NCBI GenBank assembly: GCA_032191485.1
Contig: JAVDOI010000010.1
Span: 22,466,277-22,530,276 of the forward strand
DNA from: Leptoclinus maculatus
Taxonomy: Eukaryota; Chordata; Actinopteri; Perciformes; Stichaeidae
Length of the DNA stretch: 64,000 nucleotides
Direction of reading: 5' to 3'
The translations under genes and the position numbers were made by a program. Under the pieces are notes generated by a model. It worked only from the letters and a program-made list of their open reading frames with translations, did no database searches and was not told where the DNA came from. Below, one piece after another: positions 22,091 through 34,985 of the stretch. Each line of letters begins with the position of its first letter. Positions within the stretch are counted from its first letter, which is position 1.

Positions 22091-22205
22091 CTTATACGTC
22101 TTAAGACTGTCTCGCCAGACCAACCGGGTTTCTTCCAAATTGGTGGAAAGGCCAAGTTCTTTTAAGTTTTCATGATGTTTGCTTTCATTTGTGGGTTTGA
22201 GGGTT

Positions 22206-22690
22206 ATACCATGGAGTGAACTTCCTTTGTTTTACTATCTTCTTTTTTAGAGGGGCAATACAGTTTAGTGTCATTCTCAGTGAACCTGTAGCACTATTGA
22301 TAAGATCAATCTGGGACGGACTAAAGTTAGCACAGGAGTCCTCTGTTATATTGAGACATGGTATTGAATTAAATACAGATGGAATCGTTTCTTTAAATTT
22401 AGCTACAGCACTATCAGATAGACATCTAGTGTAGAAACTTTTACCTAATGGCGTACACTCCGGTAGTAGAAAAAAGACGGTTCTGTGGAAAGACTGTTAA
22501 ATGTTCTATTTTAATGCCATATGCCAGAACAAGGTCGAGGGTGTGGTTAAAACACTGAGTTGGTTTCTGTACACTCTGACAGAAGCCAATCAAATCTAAT
22601 ATTGAGATAAACGCAGTACTAAGGCTATCATTATCAACATCCACATGAATATTAAAGTCACTTACCATAATTACTTTATATATACAAATA
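22206..22690 (-). pseudogene. L2-type LINE endonuclease fragment
   Basis: On the minus strand the frame at 22,441-22,668 reads SDFNIHVDVDNDSLSTAF, IGFCQSVQKPTQCFNHTLDL and VLAYGIKIEHL. The pattern GDFNIHVD..FNHTLDLVL belongs to the APE-type endonuclease of L2-type LINEs. The lower-coordinate part (22,240-22,430) looks like the decayed region between endonuclease and RT. Only a scrap of the element remains. Confidence 0.75.
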
Positions 22691-22705
22691 AATAGATATT
22701 TAGCA

Positions 22706-22783
22706 TTTTTAATGTAGGTAGATCATTTTGACTTGGTCATTTTAAAAGTAGCTCGCAAGCCGAAAAAGTGTGGGCACCCCTGG
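22706..22783. mobile_element. hAT terminal fragment
   Basis: The segment ends in GAAAAAGTGTGGGCACCCCTG, preceded by AGCTCGCAAGCC. CAGGGGTGCCCACACTTTTT is a typical terminus of hAT/Charlie-type elements. No partner terminus or 8-bp duplication is visible. Confidence 0.55.
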
Positions 22784-22836
22784 TATAGAGCAAGTCAAGA
22801 CAGAACTCTATATGGACCCGACATGAGATTCCCCCA

Positions 22837-23120
22837 CAATGCTGCTGCTGCATTAAATGCAATTCCACTAACAGATCACCCAATGCTGCTACTGCAACGT
22901 ATGTGATTCCACCAACAGATTACCCAATGCTGCTGCTGCAACGTATGTGATTCCACTAACAGATTACCCAATGCTGCTGCAACGTATGTGATTCCACTAA
23001 CAGATTACCCAATGCTGCTGCAACGTATGTGATTCCACCAACAGATTACCCAATGCTGCTACAACGTATGTTATTCCACTAACAGATTACCCAATGCTGC
23101 TGCTGCAATTAATGTGATAA
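22837..23120 (+). repeat. Minisatellite, 41/44-bp unit
   Basis: About six units of CAATGCTGCTG..CAACGTATGTGATTCCAC.AACAGATTACC. Units differ by whole CTG triplets, giving 44- and 41-base versions. The outer units are the most divergent and the middle ones nearly identical. The array is not coding. Confidence 0.93.
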
Positions 23121-25690
23121 CACATGTCAGAATAAAGTTACAAGCATGTGAGGTCACGAGGACTATGATGCAATGACTGCAGTTACGATAGGTCGAAATG
23201 CAATATATATGTAAATAACCTTTAATTAATTCGGAAGACATATATTTACGGCAAGGCCTAGTCAAGACGGGGTCAAATAGCAGCATCCAACCCAGAGCGA
23301 GACAATGAGGACACATTAGACCATGATGCATTGACAGTGACCCACTAACCAGAGTACAACAGATAGAAAGAATGGGCAGAAAGCTATGAATAGCAGTTAT
23401 CTATAAGAACGCAATGAATGAATGAATAAGTAGAATACATCAACAAGAGGCCATCTTGCGATGGAATTGCATCGCTACAATGCCAAATCAGGCCAGGGTG
23501 TAAAGTTGGCTGAGCTAATGAACTATTCACCACTTCTTACCCACCTACTCCTGACGGCCTTGCTCGGAAGGCACATATCTGTGAACTCTGCCTATTTATT
23601 TATGTTTTTTTTGGGAGGGTGACCCTACTATACACCTGAAAAGATTTGTGACTGCATCTATTGTGACATTATTACTGTGACAAATCTGACCACAGACGGA
23701 CAAGCAACTGGCAAAGTACTCAGAGCCGCTTCTGTGGTAGTTCTGCTACAGAAGTTGCACACAAGGTCATCATACCAGCCACACATGAAGGCAAATGGTA
23801 ATGAGTAGAGGTGCAGGTGTCGGTCATCAGTGGCTGATTAACATCCTGAAAGACGAACGGACAGCAAACAGGACACAGACCACTAGTGGGAGGGAGGGAT
23901 CGTCACAGGCACATTTACAGAGCGAGCACTTTCACTGCTACCTGAAGGTTGCGATGATGACTTGAGTGGCAGCTAACTGCGTGATGCTATCGCATGAATC
24001 TTGAAGAGGAATGCTCACATTTAGGAATTCTGACCACTGATTTAGGCATGAGAGTGAGGCATTTGTGTTTCTGTTGCTGGCCCAGACATGAGAGCTTCTG
24101 CGGTCCGATATCTCACATGATGCAGATTATATCAAATCTGAAGTAGAGGGAGGCCGGAGTCTGAGAACCACTGACCGTGATATCCTTCAAAAGCCCACGG
24201 GTAGACAAATCGTTACGACTTCCAAGTCAAAAGAATACACCATGGAAGAGAGTTGCTGTTATGCCAACTGAGCATGCTTATAGTGGTTTGTGATGAGGTG
24301 GGCAATTTTTTATATTAATATTTTTATATAGTATATATTGTGCATTTTATACTTAATATTATTATTTTTTACTCTGTTACTATACTTGCTTAAGTAACGA
24401 ATGGCGTGATCCTGTTTACGGACTTCATGAGTTGCGCTGATATGGATAACTTCTGAGCATGTCATGGATGACTGTGCCTTTTGGCATTAAGCATTTCCCT
24501 TTGCTTGATTGAAAATTAAACCATAAAACATAAAACCTCACAGTATTAATCGGGTTAAACGTCCCAAAAAACTGTACTTAACGTAACGTAACATAGGTGC
24601 CACAGGATGGAGATGGAGTGTACTTAGTGTTAACGGTCTTTGTATGCCAACCCACGAAAATATGATAATTTTCTTTAATTAAAAATGTTTTTTTTTCTGT
24701 TAATAGGTCACACTCCTGAGGAGATGGAGCTGACAGTTTGGGGGTGTGGCCGGTGCCTTGAACAAGGGATTGCAGTCTTGGGTCTAGTGTGACAGCTGCC
24801 ACACATGGTACCACACCATGTGTGTGGGCTGGGATGAGGAGCTGCATGATGATGATGATTTTAAATGTTATTTGCATCTTGATTGTTATTTGACATTTAT
24901 TTTTTGTATTTAAATAAATATTTGCATCATCTTTTCAATCATTTGCACAAGTCATTTGTTTTAACATTTTAGCTTTTAAATCATGAATACTTGTGTTTTT
25001 AGTTACAGATCACAGGGACTGTAGAAAGCCTCACTCATTACTGTTGTGCATCTTATATAAGGCTTCAAAGGGAATTCCACCAAGATTTCTGTCACAGGTC
25101 AGCTCTGTCAGTATTTGGGAACATGCACCACTTTTTCTTGCTGCTGAGGAGAGGAGTGGCCCTTGAATTTGTCTCGGGATACACAATCTGGGACACAGTG
25201 TTTGTTGACCTAAAATATTTGTATCTGAGTTTCTTCACCCAAATGAGGTTTAACTTCTTGGCACTTTTTTATTTAGTGCTACAGAATAAACTGAGTTTTG
25301 CTGCAAATGTTTCACTATCCTATGGCTTCACTAATTCACTGTCTCATTCATTGTCTATGCAGCCGCTGATTTTACATCACAGTCTCATAACATCATAGCT
25401 TTAGGAAATAGTTCACAAACACTGACTGAAGTGTAAAATATATAAATGACACGATATGTACAAACACTTTGTACAAAATTCAATATGAAAGATATTTCAT
25501 AGTTCTTAATTACAAAACAGTTGCATAGCACTTCATTTATAGAATTGTTTTTAAAAGCCTTTTTTTAACTACTGTTCTGATTTCTTAATGGAATTGTATT
25601 TCATAGTGTCCCTTTTCACGAGAGTTATCTTGTCACCAGCCTCTCCCCTTTCAGCCAGTCACATGTCCCTGCTTCTGAATGGTCCTCTAT
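23121..25690. other. Gene-free stretch
   Basis: No domain-bearing frame. A short (GAT)n run is near 24,847-24,859. Frames of 90-100 codons near 24,600-24,880 and 25,123-25,398 carry no recognisable motif. Confidence 0.4.
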
Positions 25691-25699
25691 ACGGAATTC

Positions 25700-25835
25700 A
25701 CAGCATTAATAAAGCAGCAAACAACTATCATCTATGTAAAGATAGCAAGGAGTCATGTCTACCTGAGCAGAGAATGAGGTCTCTCTCGCTCTGTGTAGTT
25801 GTTATCAGAGCTTCTCAGCAGCGCCAGCCTTTTAG
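25700..25835. repeat. Dispersed repeat, copy related to 8,570-8,700
   Basis: It shares AGCAGCAAACAACTA, CTA.GTAAAGAT..AAGGAGT, ATGTCTACCTGAGCAGAGAAT and TCAGAGCTT with the segment at 8.57 kb. It is non-coding. Confidence 0.5.
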
Positions 25836-26800
25836 TTTCTCTCCTGATGTGACAGCGCAATTCTTTCTACCAATAGGGGGTGCAGCCATGCCTCTTGAAG
25901 ACCCAACGGCGGTCTGGTCTATCATAGACTGATGGGCATGTGATTGACACCAAGTAATGAAAAGTGACAACATTTTAAAAAGTGACATTCGGAAAAAAAA
26001 TTTCACGAAAATGAAAAAACAAATATAATCCAAAAAATGTAAAATTATGTTATTATGAAAATGAACGATGTAATGTCACATTTTTTGGTGTATGTATACA
26101 TTTTACAATATATTTGTAAAACACGTTCCATGAACAAATGCATACGTAATTGGATTGTAATATACTAACTGGTTGTCAATGGATTTAATGAATAAATTAA
26201 GGTGTTTCTACAGGGTAAAAAAACATTAAATATAAAAACATTAAATAACACAAGCGACACCCCTCATTTTGTACCTTAAAAGGATCTTCATTTTTCAACA
26301 GGGATGCGAATTCAGCGGTTCACCCCACATTTGGGTTGGTGGATAAAAGATTTATTTATGTTTTCACTTCCAGTTTTTAACAATATCAGTGAGATATGTA
26401 CCAAATAATTATAGTAGATTTCTGAAATAATAGTAAAATATAGGAGAGAAGTAGACCGAAAGGATTACAATATGCTTTGAGAGCTACATTCACAATATAA
26501 TTTGTTGGTGGAATATCCTGAATGAAGAGAACATTACAATCGATCCCAATGTAAGCTTCAAACACCCTGCGTCTTCATAACTCACACGAAGGACAAACAT
26601 ACACGAGAACAACAATGTTCCTGCACAGCAGGATAAGTCAATATGTTGTTGTTTTTAAGCCAAGTTAACGTTTGGTTATGACTCCCTAAAGCTTTCATTC
26701 AGTTTTCAACATTATCAGCATCTTACTTTGAAGCAAACAAAGTAGGTTTTGTTGATGGATTCAGCTGTGAATGAGATCTTCCACACTGAGCTGTCAATGT
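25836..26800. other. Gene-free AT-rich stretch
   Basis: Nothing recognisable beyond A/T-rich DNA. Confidence 0.4.
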
Positions 26801-26801
26801 C

Positions 26802-26905
26802 CAGGGGTGCAACGGATCCTAAAACTAACGGTTCTGATCGTATCACGGATTTGAGTCATGCATCTTGGATAGGATGAGCACAAAAGAGATCCCCGATCAC
26901 GCCTT
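26802..26905 (+). mobile_element. hAT-like non-autonomous element, left end
   Basis: It begins CAGGGGTGCAACGGATCCTA and continues with ACGGTTCTGATCGTATCACG. This matches, from memory, the start of a common fish hAT-type non-autonomous repeat. I could not see the matching right terminus in the following kilobase. Confidence 0.5.
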
Positions 26906-27811
26906 TTTAGATCAGCAGTAAAACTTTATTTCACACTATGATGGTTAAACTGTGTAATTATTTCTGCGGTTCACATACGTGCCGAACTGTGACGGGGGCA
27001 TCCGTATGAATCACAGATCAACAACGATCAGCTACACCACTTATGTCCAACATCTCACCTCTTGCCTTTCTGGCTCTGGGGAGTTCAAGTGCTGTTGGAA
27101 TTGCAGGTTCCGTGCTGAAAGCTTGACAGCCCTCCTGTGCCATTTACGATTGATAGGATTGGACAGTGGCCGTTCAGGGGAGGGGCTTAGCAAAGGTTCA
27201 ATTGAGTTCCACCTTTTCAGTCACCAATTTATGCAATTCCATGACGTTTTAGTGACTCCTGAATGCAGAAATATTGAGATACACCATTTTCAGAATAGTA
27301 AATAATTGACATATCTTGAGGTGAGAGGACCCCTGGGAATATGGCCATGCCAGTTTTTCCATGGTCAAAACTTTGCCTCGCTTTTTTTAACCTTTTTCCC
27401 CGACACAGTATCCTCACTCTAGCTTTAAAACTTAGCCTGCTTCAGCCTCAGAAAGAAAGTGATCTCGGCCGAGGACGCAGGTGTCCTAGGTGAGTTTAAG
27501 ATTTTAATGGATTTTCAGCATGTTTATAAAAAAAAAAAACTCTTAATTTTTACCTTCAAAGGACCCTAATATTTAACAATTCATTAATATATCTATAAAT
27601 TGACCCCAAATCAATAGCTCATCTTATCAAAGACCTACATTGAGATTTCCTTAAAATATCATTGAAAATATTTAACTCGAAACAAAAATCAAGATAACAC
27701 TTTAAATTCATAATAATGGATTTGTGAAATGTTCAATTTCATAAAAAGCCTTCAAACTGTGCAAATAGTTCATTAAAATAATACATTTGTTGTCCACTTC
27801 AAATCACATGA
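26906..27811. other. Gene-free stretch
   Basis: One 108-codon frame (26,979-27,305) shows no known domain. An A-run occurs at 27,528-27,539. Confidence 0.35.
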
Positions 27812-28372
27812 TTAAAGCTACAATATGCAACAATTTCCTTGAACCCAATGTTTGTACTGATACAAAATAAATCCCTCTTAATCATCACTTCTAACCTCTA
27901 CAAGTGTGTGGTAATGTGCGTATCTACAGAGACTCTTTGGGCCAGCTCAGGTTGTCAAATACTGCTGCTTTGTCACGCCCCTCGTCGTCCCCCTTTGGCT
28001 CTGTCAGATGCAAAGCGGCCGTATTTGCCAGATGAGAACGGGTTGTGACATTGCACACAGCTACTAGAGGGCAGGATGAAGCTGCTCTTTGACTGGACTC
28101 GTTCAAAATCTGGCAACTTGGCAGCTTCCTGCTGGTTTGTGAGGAGGTGTGGATGTGTGTATTTGTGTTTTAGACCGTAATCAACGTGAAACAATCTGAA
28201 AATAACTACAAATGTTCTTCTGATTAACGCCTTTTTTCTCTCTGACGCTACTACCTCTCTGTATTCACTCTCTAGCTCACTCGACCATTGCTGCTCTCTC
28301 ACCTTCGGTGACCAAATGTCAATGCTTTGTTTTTATACAGCAGCCAACAAATGTAGCATATTATACCTTTAA
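27812..28372. mobile_element. MITE-like element, 561 bp, with imperfect terminal inverted repeats
   Basis: The ends TTAAAGCTACAATATGCAAC and (reverse complement of the right end) TTAAAGGTATAATATGCTAC agree at 17 of 20 positions. The three bases TGA lie immediately outside both ends, compatible with a 3-bp target duplication, though three bases can match by chance. There is no transposase frame inside. A similar terminus starts the repeat at 8,521. The superfamily is not assigned. Confidence 0.6.
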
Positions 28373-31290
28373 TGAGATGAGAGGTAATTCAATTACATTT
28401 TTGATTTTTATACTCTAACATTTGGAAAGTAAATTTGTTTTATTAGTATGTACAATGAATTTCTGCCATATACAAATGTATCCAGCTGCATGAAAACCAG
28501 GCAGATGTCTGTAGAGCTCCTGCTGTATCCAGCCGTCCCTGTGGAGAGAAGCAAACGCTAGTTAGTCCACATGTCTGCAATAACCTACTGATGTGCTTTG
28601 ACATTTGACCTCAAGGTATGTGTGTGAGAGAGAGACAGAGGGAGAGTGAAGACAGAGTGACAGCCCTGCAGAAAGTCACACTGAGGCCTCCAGTCCCTCA
28701 GTCAGCAGGCTACAACACACTGAACCAGCATGTTCCCTGTGCTCCTCTTAATGTGTGGGATTGTGGATGTATGCACCCTTCATTTGTCTCCCCGAGACTC
28801 TAAAGGCTCAAGGAGGTTGAGAGTTCAAAGTATATGTGATGCTTTACAAACAGACTAGTTTTCTGCACGACTGCTCTGCTGCAGCTTTGCTCCATGGATG
28901 AATTGTCCACCACTAGCAGCGGCTCTAGCAGGGAGGCTCTTTAATTATTGGTCTTTTTCATTTTACTAATCATTCAACAGGAAAAAAATATTGTATAATG
29001 TGCCGTGTGTTGCGTTTTTCCAGTAGTTTTTGGATGCACATAAAAGTTCTCACATAAAATATTCTCAACTTTATATTCTTAACAGCACAAAGCAACGTGT
29101 GGCAGTACCTTTCATGGTCATCTTCTACTAAACAAATTCACATACATCCACTCTCATTGCAGGTTTCACTATGAAGTAGCTCACTGATAACAAACCTAAA
29201 TCACACTACAGAAGACTCATTAGTGAGTGAGAGATGTGATGGAGCACTGCAGAATTGTGCAAAGGAGAGAACTGAACAGAGGGTACAACACATCAAAAGA
29301 AGGAGAACAGAACATCGAGTTTGCTCCTCAATAGCTCAGACGGCGCTGTAATTATTTTTAATTCACTTTTATTGACACTTCAGACTGGAGTGGTGAGCTC
29401 TTCAGGATGCACGAGCTAAAGCAAGGCTTTTCAATCATTGATTTCGGGGAGGGAGAGGGAGGAAAAGTGACAGAGGGTACAAGGCGGTGGAAACATACAA
29501 TGAGAGACTGAGAGAGACCCAGTGATTGAGAAGAGGAACAAGGACAGACTCAATTTATTCTAGCAAGATGAGGAATTAAAAGAGATGTGCTCACAATGAT
29601 GTATCCTATAAGTAATGCAAGTGAGCTCATTAGCTAAAGGGCTGAGTTTTCCACACTCTGTGTCAGTGCTCTTGAATGAATGGCTTTAGAGAGACGTTGC
29701 TCACAGCTCAGTCAGTGAGAGTCCACTCAAGAGTGCTGTTATATAATGGCCCTTATTTGGACTCATTACAGGCAGGACCTTTTATTGCATAGTGTTGTAC
29801 TTAAGTAAAAGTAAGCCGGGTTTTGTTGCACAGGAGTGATTGCATTGTGAGTGTATTGTACTGTTGGGAACAAAAAGGAGGTCTAGAAATGTCAGTGTGT
29901 GACAGAAAATGGATTTTGAGTGCAGCGGGTCATGATGGCTAATAGAAGGCTAATGTGTAGTGTGATTTCCATAATGGCAGGAGAGCTTCAAAGCCTGAGA
30001 TACACACAGGTATAAATGCAGGTGTAGCTGTGAACGTGGAAAAAGGTTTTTGTTTAGCAGAAAACGCAGTTCTCTGACACCAGTGCAGTCTGGATGTGAA
30101 CGCAGACAGTGAAGGCCCTTTCAGACACAACATGACTACTGCACCACTCCGGCTCACAGCTTTTCGTTGCACCTTGTGCTGAACCCAGTGGATGTAACAA
30201 ATGCATGAACTCATTTTTCTGAATTTGTTGAGACAGGATGTGCCTTATTTACAATGTTACGTAGGTGTCCATTATAGTAATAGTAATAATCCAGGGATGA
30301 ACATCTGATGCAAACTGATGTAAATGCTTGGACTGTCTGGTCCATGGTGTGCAGTCACATACTGAGCTTATGCATAACCATAACGCAATTATTAAAATGT
30401 CCATGGTGTGCTGCTCCAGAAACTAATGCAGCAGAATCCCAAGGAAAAAGACAACTGTGATAGCCTTCAATGTTATGTTAATCAGTCAAATTAATTGAGA
30501 AACATCAAAAGTGTTATCTAAATGTTTCTGCTATTACAATGAGATTCAATGAAGAGGCACCGTTTATTATTTGTTCATCTGGTAGTGCACCCCTGTATAG
30601 GAGTTAATTTGAACAGAGCCACAGTATAATTCAACTTAATGAAATCAGATAAACGCACACACATCCATAACGTATGTGCAAAATAAAGACAATGCAGTTT
30701 CCTCATTGAATACAGTGAGTGATCAAACCGTTATCTGTCATTGACACAGACAGCAACACTTGAAAAGTGAATTAAAGTCATGTCCCTATCATTTTTCTCA
30801 ATGTGACCATAATGGGCTGTACAGATGTCTGACAGAGTCTTCAAGAGTGACTGACAACTGAGACCTAACAGACAGATACACCTACAGATACATTTCCAGT
30901 GGGGTAATCCACATATTAATACTATAAAAATAAGCCATTCACTTTGCAAGAATCAACAATGCAAAAATCTGACAAGTTCTATCTGCACAACAAAACGAAG
31001 TAAAGCTTACAAGCTAATTCAGGCAGCCATGCACCTTTTTGATCATGGCAGTTCACTTCAGGCCTCATTGCTCTGCTTCATCTTTTGCTGTATGCCTGCT
31101 GTCACACCTCTCACCTGAAAGCTATGCTGTCACTTACTGCTACTGATGTTCATTTAGCACTTCTAAAGCTCCATCTCCACCTCGGCATCCTCCTCCTTGT
31201 ATGCTCTGAGTCTATGTTCCCCTAAAACGGAATGTTATCGCTGTCACTCTCCACCGAGATTAATGTTTCCATATGTGCTGCAGTCAGAGC
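28373..31290. other. Gene-free, unique-looking stretch
   Basis: A GA-rich patch (28,625-28,650) and ordinary non-coding sequence. Frames up to 91 codons, no domains. Confidence 0.4.
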
Positions 31291-31399
31291 CTGGATGCCA
31301 AAATCACAAATTTGCCTCAGAGGGCTTTATTATTTAGATAAGTTATGTTTTTAAATCAGGTTTGCTTCCACTTTGTGTGGGCTACAACCATACTGTATA

Positions 31400-31890
31400 C
31401 AAAAAGTAGATGTAGTCACCCATTGGTTTGTGGTCTACGGATTTGAAGCCTTGAGTTCGGCATTTGGGCCGTCGCCATCTTGGTTTTTGACTTTTACCAT
31501 CTTGGTTTTTTGCAATCAAAAGTGACACAAGATGGTGGAGCTACAACAAGCGAATGCTCAGTAAGACAGTTTTAGATGACGAAAATGTAACAATTGACTT
31601 TTATGAACTGAAAACACATTGTGAAAGGGTTAAAATTAAGATGAAAACTTGGACAACTCCCAGACCAGACAACACCGTGGTAGCGGCCTGTCAATCACAA
31701 GGTGGCCCCACCCTGAAGCATACACTGCTTGATGGTCTGTTTTACTCTACAAGGACTATAATTTACTAAATGAACATCATGCTGTATTGAAGAAGACTTG
31801 AAACTAGAGATTAAGACCATAAACTCATGTTTACAATGTTTACTGAGGTAATAAATCAAGTAGTAACTGAAACTGGGGGATGCCCACCAA
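31400..31890. repeat. Dispersed teleost repeat
   Basis: Phrases such as GAAGCCTTGAGTTCGGCATT, GTCGCCATCTTGGTTTTT, CACCTTG-type GTCAATCACAAGGTGGCCCC and GACCATAAACTCATGTTTAC..GTTTACTGAGGTAATAAATC match a repeat I know from many fish sequences. The 71-codon frame inside it (31,554-31,769) is most likely not a gene. A fragment of the (GAATT)n-tailed repeat precedes it at 31,295-31,335. Confidence 0.5.
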
Positions 31891-31989
31891 CCTGTTACCC
31901 TGAATTTAACCCTACCAGACTGGAAAGAGAGACATGCCAAGTACATTGATGCCCGTAATACACATTGGAAATGTGATACACAAGAATAT

Positions 31990-32813
31990 GTGCTGTTTTG
32001 GACAGAGGCAGCAGATAAAAATGCTGCTTTTCTGACATTGGGATAAGGCCACCCGCAATGTGGGGTACCAGGGTTTCAGTCTGAAGATGTGTTTTGTGGT
32101 TCTCTCCAGTTGACCAGGCCCTTTCGCTGCACAATCCTGTATGGTCCTTGCCATTTAGGAGCCAGATTAGCCACAAAAGATGTTTTTAGCTTTTGAGAGA
32201 GGGTGAGCATGCAGCCAAATTCAAACTTTTAATCTGTTCTTGTCAAAAATTCCTTCCTGTATGATCCGTGTTTTGTGTACGTTTCTTCTCACAAATTCTT
32301 GTATTTCACGAAGATAATCAATATTTGGATATGGCGGTGAATCTGGTGGAGGCAGTCTCAGCAGAAAGATAGCTTCCAGAGGTCCTCGCAGAGGTCGGGA
32401 CAAGTTTAGCTCGGCCTGGGTTACTCCAATGGACTCGTTGAAGGGCAGAATTGAGGGCAAACCAGAATTCTGGTAAGGGTTTATCACATTGTTTGTGATT
32501 GTTTCCCACAAAAGATGCTATCATCATTTTGAGAGTCCAGTTTGATCTTTCTGTGAGATTGGTTTGAGGATGAGAGGCTTTTGTAAATTTTTGGCATGTT
32601 TCCTTGAAGATGTTTGCGATAAACTGTGGGCCTTTGGTCCGAGAGGATGTAGTAAGGCACCCCCCAACGGGTTAGGATTTCCTGGATGAGTATTTTCCAC
32701 ACCGACTCTGCTATAGCTTTTCTAAGGGGTTTAAGCTCAACCCATTGAGAATAGTAATCAACAAATACCAGTAAGTATAGGTTCACTTTTAAAGTGGGAC
32801 CTATTATACTCAT
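31990..32813 (-). pseudogene. Ty3/gypsy-like integrase remnant
   Basis: Read from high to low coordinates: YLLVFVDYYSQWVELKPL, then ILIQEILTRWGVPYYILSDQ with a catalytic-type Asp. In a second frame follow KETCQKFTKASHPQTNLTER with the catalytic-type Glu and NWTLKMMIASFVGNNHKQCD. A third frame gives the C-terminal part SLKPKW-like KWQGPYRIVQRKGLVN near 32,130. Three frames are needed, and stops occur between them. Gag, protease, RT and LTRs are not found, so it is an isolated integrase fragment. Confidence 0.75.
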
Positions 32814-32842
32814 TTTCAGGTCAGTTTCATCTCAATTTTCTT

Positions 32843-32930
32843 CTAGAACATGTTTTCATGCTATCATGTTCAAAATACACTTCATTCTTCTCGTACAGTC
32901 TGCCTGCATATGCCTGTATTTACCTTCTGT
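32843..32930 (+). repeat. Dispersed repeat, copy related to 53,980-54,050
   Basis: It shares CTAGAACATGTTT.CATGCT, a following ATGTTCAAAA.AC and a T-rich stretch with the segment at 53.98 kb. Non-coding. Confidence 0.5.
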
Positions 32931-33269
32931 CTGAAAAGTTTTGGTTCAGCGCCTGTCTCTTTAAACCTATTTTGCTCTTTTTCGGCTGCATATTTTTTAT
33001 CTCAAGTTACTGTTACGTGCGTTTGCATGCATTAATGCATGCATGATTTCTCATCCTGGCAGTGACAAATACCCGATGACTGAAGTTTTTCATTTTTTGC
33101 CTCCTTAGTCATTTATTTTATTATAAGACATTATTTCTTGTAAATTAGTGTCATATTGTCGTGAACGCACCATTACGCTGGCAGCCTCGTGGGGAGGGGA
33201 GGGGGGGAGCTGCGCTCATGTGATTGGTTGAAAATGAGGCTGACATCTGATTGGCTACAGATAGGTCCA

Positions 33270-33578
33270 TGTTTAAAAAAACGCATTTGCAAATCCAGCC
33301 ACGTCAGGGGAGTCTCAACAAACCCACACAGAAATGTGGAGCGATCCACAAATAAATACATACAAATCCACAAACAAATAGAAAAAGTCCACACACAACA
33401 TTTACAATTATTTACATTTATATAAATCGTAATTTATTGATGTGTGCATTGGAATATATTTGTGAATCGTTCTGCGTGCATTTGTAAATCGAATATATTT
33501 GTGAATTGTTCTGTGCGCATTTGTGAATCTTTCGGTTTGCATTTGTGAGTCTTTCTGTGTGCATTTGCAATTATTGAG
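33270..33578. repeat. Inverted and tandem ATTTGTGAATC-type repeat
   Basis: The right half (33,456-33,578) repeats the word (CAT/TAT)TTGTGAATCKTTCTGTGYG about five times with drift. The left half (33,270-33,400) carries the reverse-complement words ATCCACAAA.AAATA. The block could fold into a long imperfect hairpin. It is not coding. Confidence 0.65.
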
Positions 33579-34940
33579 ACTGATCTGACCCCATAGAAAA
33601 CCAGCAGGATAGAACCCAGAAGCACAACACTGACAAAGGAAATTGAACAATTAACAGTTTGCTTGTTTAGACAGGCAGAGGTCAAATACCAAGAAGTCAG
33701 GCAATCAGGCCAACTAATCCGACATGAGGCAGGCCGTGGAGGCAAGGTCCGGGAATGAGGCCAACAGTATCATACACAGGCAGGTGTTTGATTCTGGGCA
33801 ATGACGGTGATCGATCAGGAACAAGAAATGCTAAAAAGCTTCCACTTCACCACCCACACACACACACACACACACGCAATGACGGGGATCAGATGATAAA
33901 GTCGGTAATTTTGTCATTGTACAATATCTTTGTCCCACCAAAGTATTTTTAGTGCAGTTACACTTTTACACAACTTTTACTATATGTACCTTGGAAACAG
34001 GGTTCGGACCTCTGTGAACCCATTTTTAGGTACGGCCATGGATACACTCACTTAACTGTGCACTTACACCATCATTCATCTGTGGTGGATGGAGATAGAG
34101 ATGACCGTTCTTTCGCATATTTAGATTATATATATTTTTGCTAAAAATGTGGACAAAACTAATAGGAACATTTTTTAAGTGTGAAAAGGTGACAGCATTT
34201 ATTAAAAATTGTCTGTATGTATTTGCGAATCCACATTGGCCTTGCTGCAAATATACTGATTGGGGAATGGGAATGACAAACCCAAAATATAATTGCAGCA
34301 CTTCAGAGAATACCTTGAATTTACCACAAATGTATACTTACTAATGTAGTTTGTAATTTCAATAATTTAAGTTGAATTTGTATGTAGTGGACATTACATG
34401 ACAGTGACATTTTAATGGCGGGTTCACTTTACATTTCTATTTTTGCAATATTTATTTATTATCATATTTGTAGAATTGCAAACACAAATAACCTGCAGTC
34501 AAAACAAATATCAAGAGGTTACCCACCCAATGTAATGTGAATAGATTTCACCAAACAATAAATACAATGTTAGGTCATTTAATGTAGTTTTATATATCTT
34601 TAATAAATAATTTAAAATATAAAATTTAAAAGACAATCATTGCATGACTGAATTGTAGTTACCATGCCATAAAGGAAATCACTGTTTCTTTGTGTTTCAA
34701 ACTGTATAAACCTAATCCAGCTTTTGAATTATTGAAGAGTATGTGAAGATGTTCAGGATGGTGTGATCAGACTAATAACAATAACTCTAGTCAAATTTAC
34801 TCTATGAACTATTCAAATTAATGTCTACTCGATTTAAAATATGTCTTTCCTGCTGAAGAAGTAACTGACAACAAACATAACTTTCTACATATTAGGTGCA
34901 AATGTACCATGCTGCATTTTTTTAAATGGTAGTACAAGGC
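33579..34940. other. Gene-free stretch with a (CA)n tract
   Basis: A (CA)n microsatellite lies near 33,853-33,874. The rest is AT-rich DNA with no domain-bearing frame. Confidence 0.4.
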
Positions 34941-34985
34941 AATTGTGTAAACAGGTCCTTTTTTTTGTCTTTCCTAGTCTTCCGA

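Noticed and set aside
22837..23120. Possible CRISPR-like array
   Set aside because: Units are contiguous without unique spacers, and the DNA is eukaryotic; it is a minisatellite.
31554..31769. 71-codon frame starting MLSKTVLDDENVTIDFYELK
   Set aside because: Lies inside a common dispersed repeat; similar frames would occur in many copies.
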